This document shows positions 6,042 to 14,032 of a stretch of DNA of 14,852 nucleotides, one piece after another. The stretch is from Candidatus Gastranaerophilales bacterium (GTDB lineage Bacteria > Cyanobacteriota > Vampirovibrionia > Gastranaerophilales > Gastranaerophilaceae): NCBI GenBank assembly GCA_905235825.1, contig CAJONH010000212.1, positions 1-14,852 on the forward strand, written 5' to 3'. The notes under the pieces are model-generated. The model had not been told where the DNA came from. It saw nothing but the letters and a program-made list of their open reading frames with translations, and ran no database searches. The position numbers and the translations under genes were made by a program. The first letter of the stretch is position 1; each line of letters begins with the position of its first letter.

Positions 6042-7781
6042 TTATACTTGTAAACCGGCAAGATAATCTGCAAGCGGAGTTTCTATTACACCATTCAATG
6101 ATTTATCCGTTTCTTTAAGTTTTTTTGATACTTTTTCCATTTTATCAGTCCATTTAAAGTAATCGTTTATATATTTTTCGCCTCGTGAAAAGTCTTGTGA
6201 TAATTGTACTTCTATAATTTCAGTAAGCATTTTCCTTGCTGCAGCTGCCATTTTATCCGTATTTATATCAATTATACCATCTTCATTAACGGATAAAGCA
6301 CCTTCATTAATAAAGAAATATGCCTGCATTACTGTTCTTACTCTATGTGCCTGTGATAATTTCGGTTTTGCTTTCAGAAAACAGTTTGCACCAAATGTTA
6401 CAAGAATTTGTTTTTTTTCTTCTTCACTGTATACACCTGCTTGCACCAGACAATCCAATAAAGCCAAAGACCCCATATCCGCTTTATTTTCTTCTATTAT
6501 ATTTTTATACTTTCCAAGTGCTTCCGTACCCGATTTAGGCCCTAGCGAGTGAACATTTTCATGCCCGATTGTAAACCAATGATCAGCCTCCGGATTGTAT
6601 AATTTATGTAACTCCGGATTTAATGTTGCATTTAAACGTTTTTTGCGTCTTTCGAGTGCTTCTTTGGAATTATTTGTTCTTACCTGTCTGTGATAAACAT
6701 TTCTTCTTCCGCCGCCTATGGTAAGAGAAAGTTTATCGTTATTAGGAAGATTTTGAGCTATTGTAATTCCGCCTCTGTATGCTCCTTCATCTCCTCTTAA
6801 TGCAACAATATCAACATCAACCATTGTTTGTAAATTATCATCATCGGAAGATATATTTTGTTCGTAATTTTCTTTTAAAGGCATATTTTCAGCCATTAGA
6901 GGAAGATATTTTTTTACCTTTAAAAGGTCTTGAGTACCTTTTTTATTTACAATCCCGACTCTTGCACCGATTGAATCTTTTGAAAGCGGTGAAATTCCGT
7001 TTTTTTCAAGGAGTTCACAAAGCTCTTTATCTTCCATTACAAATCCTGTCATTAAATCGGCATACTGTTCTCTTGATATTGTAAATTCCAAAGGTGTATC
7101 CTGTAATGATGCCCATTTTTTATCGGCTTGAGCATCAAGCATCGGATTGTTTTCTCTTAATGCCTTTGCCTGTAATATTAAATATTCGTTAAAGTCTTTA
7201 TTTGTTGAGGTTTGTGCTGCCAGTTCCAATTCATCCGCCATTATTGAAAATTCTGTTTTAAAGGCTTCCGTATAGTCTATGGCTTTTAACTTATTACCGT
7301 TTCTCTTTACAATGCTTCTTTGATTTAATATATTCTTAACTTCTTCAATTTCACCGTCTTTAAGCATTGTTTTTATTATTGAAATAAATTCTTCCGTTGT
7401 TAAGTCAGAGGGATAAAATGCTTTTCCGTCAAGAACTTTTTCTCCTTTTAATAAAATAACGGGATTTGATTCGGAATCTATACCTATAATCCCTAATTGA
7501 GCATCAAAGAGAATTTTTGTAAGTTTGGCTTCTTCATTTCCCTTTTGTATTTCTTCGTTTAAAAATGATAAAAACGGAATATTTAAATCATTATCCTGTT
7601 TCATATAAATTGAATTTACCTGATTAGCAGCTTTTACAAGATGTTTTAATGCTTCTTTATCACCGTTATCCAAATTTTCAAATTCTTCGGAATTTTTATC
7701 CAGCATAGGTTTTCTTATCAAATAATCTCTATCTGTTCTTTTTTTCAATTCTTCAAGCGATAAATTTAATTCAAAGCTCAT
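6042..7781 (-). CDS. Peptidase family M49 (dipeptidyl peptidase III-like) protein
   Basis: 579 residues. Family M49 zinc enzymes remove N-terminal dipeptides from short peptides. The zinc site is GHENVHSLGP, with H407-E-N-V-H411, followed by EENKAD (430-435), whose E431 would be the third ligand. Classical DPP III has the longer HExxGH with EECRAE; the HExxH-x-LGP ... EE(A/N)KAD form here resembles the bacterial and plant branch of M49. A further family-like stretch is AFYPSDLTTEEF at 121-132. No signal peptide is visible, so the enzyme is probably cytoplasmic. ATG 7781 has a strong AAAGGAG ribosome binding site 7 nt upstream, inside the last codons of the asmA-like gene, whose stop is only 2 nt away. 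The two are surely co-transcribed and probably translationally coupled. Family assignment rests on motifs read by eye; substrate and physiological role are unknown. Confidence 0.75.
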   Translation of the reverse strand: MSFELNLSLEELKKRTDRDYLIRKPMLDKNSEEFENLDNGDKEALKHLVKAANQVNSIYMKQDNDLNIPFLSFLNEEIQKGNEEAKLTKILFDAQLGIIGIDSESNPVILLKGEKVLDGKAFYPSDLTTEEFISIIKTMLKDGEIEEVKNILNQRSIVKRNGNKLKAIDYTEAFKTEFSIMADELELAAQTSTNKDFNEYLILQAKALRENNPMLDAQADKKWASLQDTPLEFTISREQYADLMTGFVMEDKELCELLEKNGISPLSKDSIGARVGIVNKKGTQDLLKVKKYLPLMAENMPLKENYEQNISSDDDNLQTMVDVDIVALRGDEGAYRGGITIAQNLPNNDKLSLTIGGGRRNVYHRQVRTNNSKEALERRKKRLNATLNPELHKLYNPEADHWFTIGHENVHSLGPKSGTEALGKYKNIIEENKADMGSLALLDCLVQAGVYSEEEKKQILVTFGANCFLKAKPKLSQAHRVRTVMQAYFFINEGALSVNEDGIIDINTDKMAAAARKMLTEIIEVQLSQDFSRGEKYINDYFKWTDKMEKVSKKLKETDKSLNGVIETPLADYLAGLQV

Positions 7782-7783
7782 TG

Positions 7784-10700
7784 TTAAACTCCTTTATTAT
7801 ATCTAATCTTTTTAAAAACATTTTTTAATTTGTTTTTTAATGATTTTTTTTCTTTTTCGTCAGACTTATGAACAAACTCCTGAACGGATTTATTTTCATA
7901 TTTTTCCTCAGGCTCTGGCAGTGAATCCGTAAATTCCTTTGCTTTTGCAAACTGCATTTGAGTAGCAAGCCATTTAAATGATTTTATGAGTGTTAACGGT
8001 TTAGATGCATCTCCTCTTATACCAAGCTGAAATTTTGTTGCACTATTATCAACATAACTATTAGAGAATTTTGGCATTATATTCATTTCTTCTTCGGAAA
8101 CAATTTCACAGAATAAAGAAAAGGCTTTTGCCGTAACAACATTCAGACTTGCGGCATTATTTACAAGATTTACCGGATTTATTGCATTTAAAGGGCCTAA
8201 CATATCTGAAATAATTGATGTTAATTTTACCCTTGCTTTCATATCAGCATAATTTTTTATCAAATCAAAATTCCCCGATATATATAAATTCATTACATTT
8301 CCCAGTGAAGTCAAAGGACTTATAAAGCAAATACCGTCTTTAAATGAAAGATGTCCTTTAAGCTCCGAAAAATGTGTAGTATCTATTGTTGCAATTGAAT
8401 TAATTATTCCGCCCAGTGCGGTTTGGAAAAATTGTGATTCTCTGATATTTTCAGCAAGTATTAAATTTTCAAGCCTGCCAAAAGGGCCGAATTGACCGTC
8501 TATGATAATTAAGTCAATATCCCCTTGAAGACTTTTCATTTGAGCTTCCTGTGTTTGAGCAGCACCGTCTATTTGAAGTTTTGCACTGTATTCTGCCGTT
8601 CCGCTGAGTGAATCTTTTATATTGGCACTATCAGAGAGCATTTGTGCCACATCGGTTTCTATTCCTTTTAAATCCGTATTTATAAGCATAGAAATTAAAT
8701 TTACGTATATATCGCCCGTTGTTTTACCGTTAAAGACATTAGTTGATAATTTTTTTATTGATAAAATATTTTTTAACAGCGTTAAATTTGCTTTTGTATT
8801 TTTAAGTTCAATATTTCCTGTTGTTAATTTTTTTATTGCTATATTACCGTTATGTATTGCAACGGGAATATTTTGTGTATCAGAGGCAGTATTTGACGAA
8901 TTTTTCGGCATATAAGCCATTGCTTTTTCCGAAACTTTAACGGCATCTTCAACCTTAAATTCATTTGACCCGATTATAAAATCATATATATTAGAAATTG
9001 GAGAAGGCAGTAAACTCAACTTCCCTTTTATATCCATATCAGAGGAAAGCATATTAATTTTATTTAAATTAAAATTAAGTGCATCTTTTTTAAAATTTAA
9101 ATCTATTGAATTAATATTTGTTGAAAGTTCGGGAATTATTATGTCATTTATTCTTAAAACACCTTTTACCAAAGGGGAATTTGTTTTTCCGTATATATAT
9201 ACAGATGTATTTTCAATATGAAAATCAGACTTAGGAAATAAAACTATTTTACCTTTAAGTGATTTTGGAACATCTATCTTTAGAAGATTAACCGTATCTT
9301 CTTCAATTGTACCTTCCATACCTGCTATTTTATTTTTGACAACGGTTTCTTTCCCGTTTTCATCAAAAATTGAAGCTCTGGTATAAAGTCCCGTATCTTT
9401 TATTTTTATTCGATTAGGTTTAAAATCAACTGTTGCTTGAATTAATGTATCAAGATTTTGAAGCATTGAAAAATCAACAGGAGTTATATAATTATCCTTA
9501 TCTCCTTTGAGTTGAACATTAAGTGTTTGTTTTATATTATTTCCGTTTAATTTAATATCTAATGGAATTTCACCTTTTGCATTTATAAAAGGTTTTATGT
9601 CTTTACCCCAAAATTTAATTAAATCGCCGGTATTTAATTTTCCGTTTAAATTAAAATTAATATTTTTAGGATTTTCGTAATCTTCAATATTTCCCGAATA
9701 AAAAAGCTCTGATTTATCGTTAAAATAAATATTATTCCTCTTTATAAAAATATTACCGTCCGAAATTTCCGCTGTCAGCTTTGGAATTTTTATATTTGAA
9801 GCAGTTTGCGGAAATAAGAAATTTAAATCGTCATTATTAATGTTTGCGGTCAAGTTCTGTTTTTTTACATCATAATTTAATTCGGACTTAAATAGTTTAT
9901 TTTTTATTTCCAATGATTTTAATTTATCGGTAAAATCGAAATTATTTAAAATAAAATCTGATTTAATTGCAGCTTCCCGCATTTTTCCTTGCATTGTAAA
10001 AGATGAAGAAAGATTTCCCGATTTAAAATTATATAAATTTTTATATTTTTTTGGTGCAAATGCATTATATAATATTGGCAGAGGAACATTTTCTGTTGAA
10101 ATTTTAATATCGGCAAAGGATTTTTTATCAATTAAACCTTCTATTTTTACGGGAGATTTTCCTATATAAAGTCCTGAATTTCCGACATCAAGAATATCAT
10201 TATCCAAAAGAATATTAATATTTATTTTAGAAAGAATTTTTCCTATGTTTGCAACAGAAAGTCCTCCGTTTTCAATTTTAATATAACCTTGTGAATTTAA
10301 TTTTTTATAATTCGTTCTTATGGCACAATCGGCGATAATACTGCCTTCCGCTTTATAACGCTTAAATTCGTTCGGTATTTGCAGTGAATCCGTATATGCT
10401 TGTAGTAATTCAAGAAGATTTGCAAATTTTATTTGTTCCGTTTTAAATTTTAAATTTGCTCCCGAATGACTAAAATGCCCGTTTATTTTCAGATTTTCAT
10501 TTTCGTGGGTATATAAATCGGTATCCGTTTCAATATTAGTTCCTGTAAACTTCAGTTTTACATAGCTGTCGGGAATTTGTACCGTTGATAATTTCATAGT
10601 TAAATTTTCGGCATTAAAGTATCCGAATGAGCTGATTTGCCCGTTTTTATCACTGTTAATTTTTAATTTGGTATTAATAATACCTTTTAAATCGTAATTT

Positions 10701-11476
10701 TGATATACTTTAACGGGATTTACAAATGCAAAATCAACTTTTTCGGCGGGGTCATCTTCATTGTCGAGTTTAGGCTGATTTTGGGGTAAAAATGTATTTA
10801 TATCTATTTTAAAATCTATATTTTTATTATTGTCGCTGAATAATTCGGAATCGGTTTTTAATTTTATGCGTTTTCCGTCAAAATATCCGAAAATAATACT
10901 TTTACCGTGTAAATCCAAATAATGTTTTGAAGCCGTGTCTGTAATTAAAATTTTATAATTTTTAAGAATTACTTTTGGAATGATAATTTTAAATTTACTA
11001 AAATCAATGCCTGATTTTTCCGTTTCAATATTCTTTTGAGCAAATGTTGCCTCTTTATTTTTATTTAAAATATCTTCAATAAGTTTAACTATTTTATAAT
11101 CTTCACCGTTTTTCATTATTTCAGCATTAAGAAAAGGATTTTTCATTTCTGCCGTTGAAAATTTAAATTGATACAATATTAAACCCGTAATTGAAACAGC
11201 CGTCTTAATACTGTCAGACGAAAAAAGCAAGGTATTATCGGGCAGTATCAAAGAAACATTATCGGCTTTAATTCCGACTGCAAGTGAAGGTGTTGTAACA
11301 AGTTTTATATTTTCAAAATTTAAACTTAATTGCGACTGTTCTTTCACAATATTTTGCAAATCAGCTTTATACTTATTTAAATCAACTGTTTTAGGTAAAA
11401 CAAACAAAAATAAGATATACAGCAAAATTAAAATTGTAAAAACAGAAATACTTAATATTTTTAATATTTTTTTCAT
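7784..11476 (-). CDS. AsmA-family envelope protein
   Basis: 1230 residues. The AsmA superfamily (AsmA, YhdP, TamB and others) comprises long beta-rich proteins anchored in the inner membrane and thought to carry phospholipids across the periplasm. One N-terminal membrane anchor is visible at about 5-29 (basic MKK, then a long hydrophobic run ending FVLP). About 1100 residues of alternating short beta-like strands follow, rich in Asn, Lys and Ile. The C-terminal AsmA-like domain lies at about 980-1120: LQGDIDLIIIDGQFGPFG, FSELKGHLSFKDG and LYISGNFDL. The last 40 residues are strongly basic and acidic by turns and probably not part of the fold. It is larger than E. coli AsmA (about 617) and near YhdP/TamB size. 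ATG 11476 has GAGGGT 4 nt upstream and a TGATAAAAT promoter box. It heads the unit with the M49 peptidase. Confidence 0.85.
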   Translation of the reverse strand: MKKILKILSISVFTILILLYILFLFVLPKTVDLNKYKADLQNIVKEQSQLSLNFENIKLVTTPSLAVGIKADNVSLILPDNTLLFSSDSIKTAVSITGLILYQFKFSTAEMKNPFLNAEIMKNGEDYKIVKLIEDILNKNKEATFAQKNIETEKSGIDFSKFKIIIPKVILKNYKILITDTASKHYLDLHGKSIIFGYFDGKRIKLKTDSELFSDNNKNIDFKIDINTFLPQNQPKLDNEDDPAEKVDFAFVNPVKVYQNYDLKGIINTKLKINSDKNGQISSFGYFNAENLTMKLSTVQIPDSYVKLKFTGTNIETDTDLYTHENENLKINGHFSHSGANLKFKTEQIKFANLLELLQAYTDSLQIPNEFKRYKAEGSIIADCAIRTNYKKLNSQGYIKIENGGLSVANIGKILSKININILLDNDILDVGNSGLYIGKSPVKIEGLIDKKSFADIKISTENVPLPILYNAFAPKKYKNLYNFKSGNLSSSFTMQGKMREAAIKSDFILNNFDFTDKLKSLEIKNKLFKSELNYDVKKQNLTANINNDDLNFLFPQTASNIKIPKLTAEISDGNIFIKRNNIYFNDKSELFYSGNIEDYENPKNINFNLNGKLNTGDLIKFWGKDIKPFINAKGEIPLDIKLNGNNIKQTLNVQLKGDKDNYITPVDFSMLQNLDTLIQATVDFKPNRIKIKDTGLYTRASIFDENGKETVVKNKIAGMEGTIEEDTVNLLKIDVPKSLKGKIVLFPKSDFHIENTSVYIYGKTNSPLVKGVLRINDIIIPELSTNINSIDLNFKKDALNFNLNKINMLSSDMDIKGKLSLLPSPISNIYDFIIGSNEFKVEDAVKVSEKAMAYMPKNSSNTASDTQNIPVAIHNGNIAIKKLTTGNIELKNTKANLTLLKNILSIKKLSTNVFNGKTTGDIYVNLISMLINTDLKGIETDVAQMLSDSANIKDSLSGTAEYSAKLQIDGAAQTQEAQMKSLQGDIDLIIIDGQFGPFGRLENLILAENIRESQFFQTALGGIINSIATIDTTHFSELKGHLSFKDGICFISPLTSLGNVMNLYISGNFDLIKNYADMKARVKLTSIISDMLGPLNAINPVNLVNNAASLNVVTAKAFSLFCEIVSEEEMNIMPKFSNSYVDNSATKFQLGIRGDASKPLTLIKSFKWLATQMQFAKAKEFTDSLPEPEEKYENKSVQEFVHKSDEKEKKSLKNKLKNVFKKIRYNKGV

Positions 11477-11498
11477 ACATACCCTCGTTTATACATTC

Positions 11499-11507
11499 AT
11501 TTTATCA
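11499..11507 (-). promoter_or_regulatory. Extended -10 promoter of the asmA-M49 unit
   Basis: The minus strand reads TGATAAAAT (TAAAAT at 11499-11504). The predicted start is near 11492, giving a leader of about 16 nt that still includes the GAGGGT ribosome binding site. The -35 is weak (TTTAAT at 17 bp, 3 of 6), as often with extended -10 promoters. It sits just after the proA terminator, which suggests that this unit is independent of proBA. Confidence 0.45.
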
Positions 11508-11519
11508 TACACAAGGAAT

Positions 11520-11566
11520 ATATTAAAAATTTAAACAGAATATTTTATTTATTAAATTTTCTGTTT
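11520..11566 (-). terminator. Intrinsic terminator of proBA
   Basis: The inverted repeat 11533-11545 against 11554-11566 pairs 12 of 13 positions (core AAACAGAA / TTCTGTTT) with an 8-nt loop and overlaps the proA stop codon. On the minus strand the stem is followed by AAATTTTT. The stem is A/U-rich, so strength is uncertain, but position and U-run fit a rho-independent terminator. Confidence 0.5.
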
Positions 11567-12822
11567 CCGGAAATAAAATCCGATACAATATCGCCGTTTC
11601 CGAAAAGTTTATATTTGTAAATAGTTAAACCGTCAAGTCCTACAGGCCCTCTTGCGTGAGTTTTATTTGTTGAAATTCCTACTTCCGCACCAAAACCGTA
11701 TCTGAAACCGTCGGCAAAACGAGTGGAGATATTTTTATAAACACCCGCTGAATCCACATAAGTCATAAATTTATCTGCCGTATCATCATTTTCGGTAACT
11801 ATACAATCGGTATGTCCCGAACCATATCTGTTAATATGAGAAATAGCTTCATCTAAATCGTGAACTATTTTTACGGAGATTATTTTATCACCGTACTCTT
11901 TATGCCAATCATCAACTATTTCATTAATAAAGCCTGTATAATCTTCTTCTATTATGCGGTCGGAATTAATAGTAACTCCGTTAGATTTTAATTTTCCAAA
12001 TAAAAGCGGAATAAATTCCCGTTTTATTTTATCATTCACAAGCACTGTTTCTACAGCATTACAAGCGGCAGGATACTGGCATTTTGCATCGATTATTATA
12101 TCACATGCTTTTTCTAAATTTGCGGCTTCATCGACATAAATATGGCAAATACCGTCTGCGTGACCTAACACGGGAATTTTTGTATTTTCTTTTATATATT
12201 TTACAAGTGAATTAGAACCTCTCGGAATAATTAAATCTATATATTCATCCATTTTAAGCATTTCTTTAACATCTTCTCTTGAATGTATGAGATTTACCAT
12301 ATTATAAGGAAACCCCGGAACTTTAGATAAGGCTGTTTTTATCAGATTAAATATTGTATTATTTGTTTCGGAGGCTTCACTTCCGCCTTTTAAAATTACC
12401 GCATTTGATGATTTTATTGCAAGTGATGCAATTTGTGAAATAACATCGGGGCGTGCTTCAAATATAACACCTATGACACCTATCGGACAGGATATTTTTT
12501 TAAGGGTTATACCATCGGCAATATCTTTTGACCAATATATTTTATTAACGGGATCTTCTAAAACGGCAATATCTTTAACACCTGCAATCATATCCCTTAA
12601 TTTATTTTCATCAAGTTTTAAACGATTAAGCATGGAGGTTGATATATCGGAATTTTCAGCATTTTCAAGGTCTTTTTTATTCGCATTTAAAATAACTTCT
12701 TTATTATTTTCAAGTATTTGTGCAATTTCACTTAATGCTTGATTTTTAATTTCAGTTGATAATTTTAATGCATCTTGAGCGGCAAACTTTGCCATTTCCG
12801 CTATTTGAAATACATCTGCCAT
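11545..12822 (-). CDS. proA: Gamma-glutamyl phosphate reductase
   Basis: 425 residues, standard for ProA. It reduces gamma-glutamyl phosphate with NADPH to glutamate semialdehyde, the second step from glutamate to proline, in the cytoplasm. It is a member of the aldehyde dehydrogenase superfamily. The catalytic cysteine is C254 in AKCQYPAACNAVETVLV. Other family stretches are CPIGVIGVIFEARPDV, ILKGGSEA, PRGSNSLVKYI, GHADGICHIYVD and the C-terminal ARGPVGLDGLTIYKYKL. ATG 12822 has AGGAG 6 nt upstream, and the proB stop is 9 nt before the start, so both come from one message. The last step enzyme (ProC) is not in the window. Confidence 0.97.
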   Translation of the reverse strand: MADVFQIAEMAKFAAQDALKLSTEIKNQALSEIAQILENNKEVILNANKKDLENAENSDISTSMLNRLKLDENKLRDMIAGVKDIAVLEDPVNKIYWSKDIADGITLKKISCPIGVIGVIFEARPDVISQIASLAIKSSNAVILKGGSEASETNNTIFNLIKTALSKVPGFPYNMVNLIHSREDVKEMLKMDEYIDLIIPRGSNSLVKYIKENTKIPVLGHADGICHIYVDEAANLEKACDIIIDAKCQYPAACNAVETVLVNDKIKREFIPLLFGKLKSNGVTINSDRIIEEDYTGFINEIVDDWHKEYGDKIISVKIVHDLDEAISHINRYGSGHTDCIVTENDDTADKFMTYVDSAGVYKNISTRFADGFRYGFGAEVGISTNKTHARGPVGLDGLTIYKYKLFGNGDIVSDFISGNRKFNK

Positions 12823-12831
12823 AATTTTCTC

Positions 12832-13965
12832 CTATAATAAAGCTATATTATCCTTTGTAATAACCGCATCATAATTTTTATGACCTAAAATGTTATAAAT
12901 TTTATCGGAATGCTCTCCTATTATTTTTTTGCAGTCATCAGAAGAATAATTTGCAATGCCCCGTGCAAACTCATAATTTGTTTCATCAAGAATTGAAACA
13001 ACATCTCCGCAGTCAAAATTACCGTTAATTTTAAGCATTCCAAGCGGTAATAAACTTTTATTTTTTTCCGTAACCGCTTTTTTTGCTCCTTCATTAACGA
13101 CAATCTGTCCCGTAATATTTGTTGCGTAAGCAATCCAGCGTCTTTTCTGCGATAATTGTTCAACGGGATAAAATGTTGTACCCATTTTTTCTCCGTCAAA
13201 AAGTCTTTTTATAACTTGAGGAGATTTACCGTTTGCAATAATTACAAATCCGCCTGAATGCGTAACAACCTTTGCTGCTTGAAGTTTTGTTTTCATTCCG
13301 CCTCTGCCGCCTTTTGAAGCCGATTGTGCATAACCCGTAATTTCATCCGTTATATCTTTTACGTCTGATATAAGCTGTGCATTAGGATTTTCTTTCGGAT
13401 TGTCATTGTATAAACCATTAATATCCGATAAAATAACAAGCAAGTCAGCATCCAATTTACTTGCAACAAGTGCCGAAAGTTTATCATTATCCGAAAAACT
13501 TACGCTGAAAACGGGATTGTCAGTTCCTTCAAGTTCTGATGAGGAAACCGTATCATTCTGGTTAATAATCGGAATAACATTTAACTCTAAAAGCGTATTT
13601 AGAACATTACTAAGACTTAAATATTTAATTCGGTTTGTGAAATCATCTTCCGTTAAAAGAATTTGAGCCGTATTTATGGAATATTTACCAAAACCGTCTT
13701 CATATATAGACATCAATCTGCATTGACCTACTGCAGCACATGCCTGTTTTATTGCAAGACTTTCCGAAGAATCAACATTTAACTGTTTTGAACCGAGTCC
13801 TACAGCTCCGGATGTAACAATAATAATTTCTTTTCCCTGACGGTGAAGTTTTGAAATTTCTTCAATAAAAGAATAAACTCTTGAAAGCGAAATTTCTTTT
13901 TCATCATTTCTGAGTACGTTTGTACCAAATTTAAATACTATTCTTTTTGCATTATTTATATTCAT
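12832..13965 (-). CDS. proB: Glutamate 5-kinase with PUA domain
   Basis: 377 residues. It phosphorylates glutamate with ATP, the committed and normally proline-inhibited step of proline synthesis, and hands the unstable product to ProA. The amino-acid kinase domain spans about 7-265: KFGTN (12-16), TSGAVGLG (51-58), INQND (134-138), SFSDNDKLSALVA (from 156), SDINGLY and GGRGGMKTKLQAA. A complete C-terminal PUA domain follows at about 283-370 (NEGAKKAV, SLLPLGML, FDCGDVVSI, ARGIANYSS). Two oddities: the usual INEND glutamate is Q136, and the loop between it and the FGDND-type motif (here FSDND) is several residues longer than in E. coli. ATG 13965 has no real Shine-Dalgarno sequence (AGGT abuts it); a consensus TATAAT lies 7 nt upstream. 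It is the first gene of proBA and divergent from the S41 peptidase gene. Confidence 0.96.
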   Translation of the reverse strand: MNINNAKRIVFKFGTNVLRNDEKEISLSRVYSFIEEISKLHRQGKEIIIVTSGAVGLGSKQLNVDSSESLAIKQACAAVGQCRLMSIYEDGFGKYSINTAQILLTEDDFTNRIKYLSLSNVLNTLLELNVIPIINQNDTVSSSELEGTDNPVFSVSFSDNDKLSALVASKLDADLLVILSDINGLYNDNPKENPNAQLISDVKDITDEITGYAQSASKGGRGGMKTKLQAAKVVTHSGGFVIIANGKSPQVIKRLFDGEKMGTTFYPVEQLSQKRRWIAYATNITGQIVVNEGAKKAVTEKNKSLLPLGMLKINGNFDCGDVVSILDETNYEFARGIANYSSDDCKKIIGEHSDKIYNILGHKNYDAVITKDNIALL

Positions 13966-13972
13966 ACCTGAT

Positions 13973-13978
13973 ATTATA
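13973..13978 (-). promoter_or_regulatory. Consensus -10 of proBA
   Basis: A perfect TATAAT on the minus strand ends 7 nt before ATG 13965, so the transcript would start at or within a base or two of the start codon. The -35 is not recognisable (TACAAT at 17 bp). Together with the absent Shine-Dalgarno sequence this suggests a leaderless proB message. The whole divergent region to the S41 gene is only 67 nt (13966-14032). Confidence 0.45.
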
Positions 13979-13996
13979 ACTTAAATTAAAAAATAA

Positions 13997-14023
13997 TTGT
14001 ATTTATTATGAAAACATTATAAA
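13997..14023 (+). promoter_or_regulatory. Possible promoter of the S41 peptidase gene
   Basis: TTGTAT (13997-14002), a 15-bp spacer and TATAAA (14018-14023), ending 9 nt before ATG 14033. The spacer is short and the region is very AT-rich, so support is modest. As with proB, there is no Shine-Dalgarno sequence between the box and the start codon. Confidence 0.3.
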
Positions 14024-14032
14024 CTAATATTT

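Noticed and set aside
6779..7084. Plus-strand frame of 101 codons
   Set aside because: Antisense to the M49 gene, Leu/Phe-rich composition typical of shadow frames, no start signals.
3072..11476. The M16, M49 and AsmA genes as a peptide-maturation or secretion gene cluster
   Set aside because: No precursor peptide, radical SAM enzyme, exporter or lanthipeptide-type gene lies nearby; the M16 gene is separated from the others by 120 nt and seems to have its own start.
12921..13199. Minus-strand 92-codon frame overlapping proB
   Set aside because: It is a different frame of proB in the PUA region, which is intact; no sign of a frameshift or second product.
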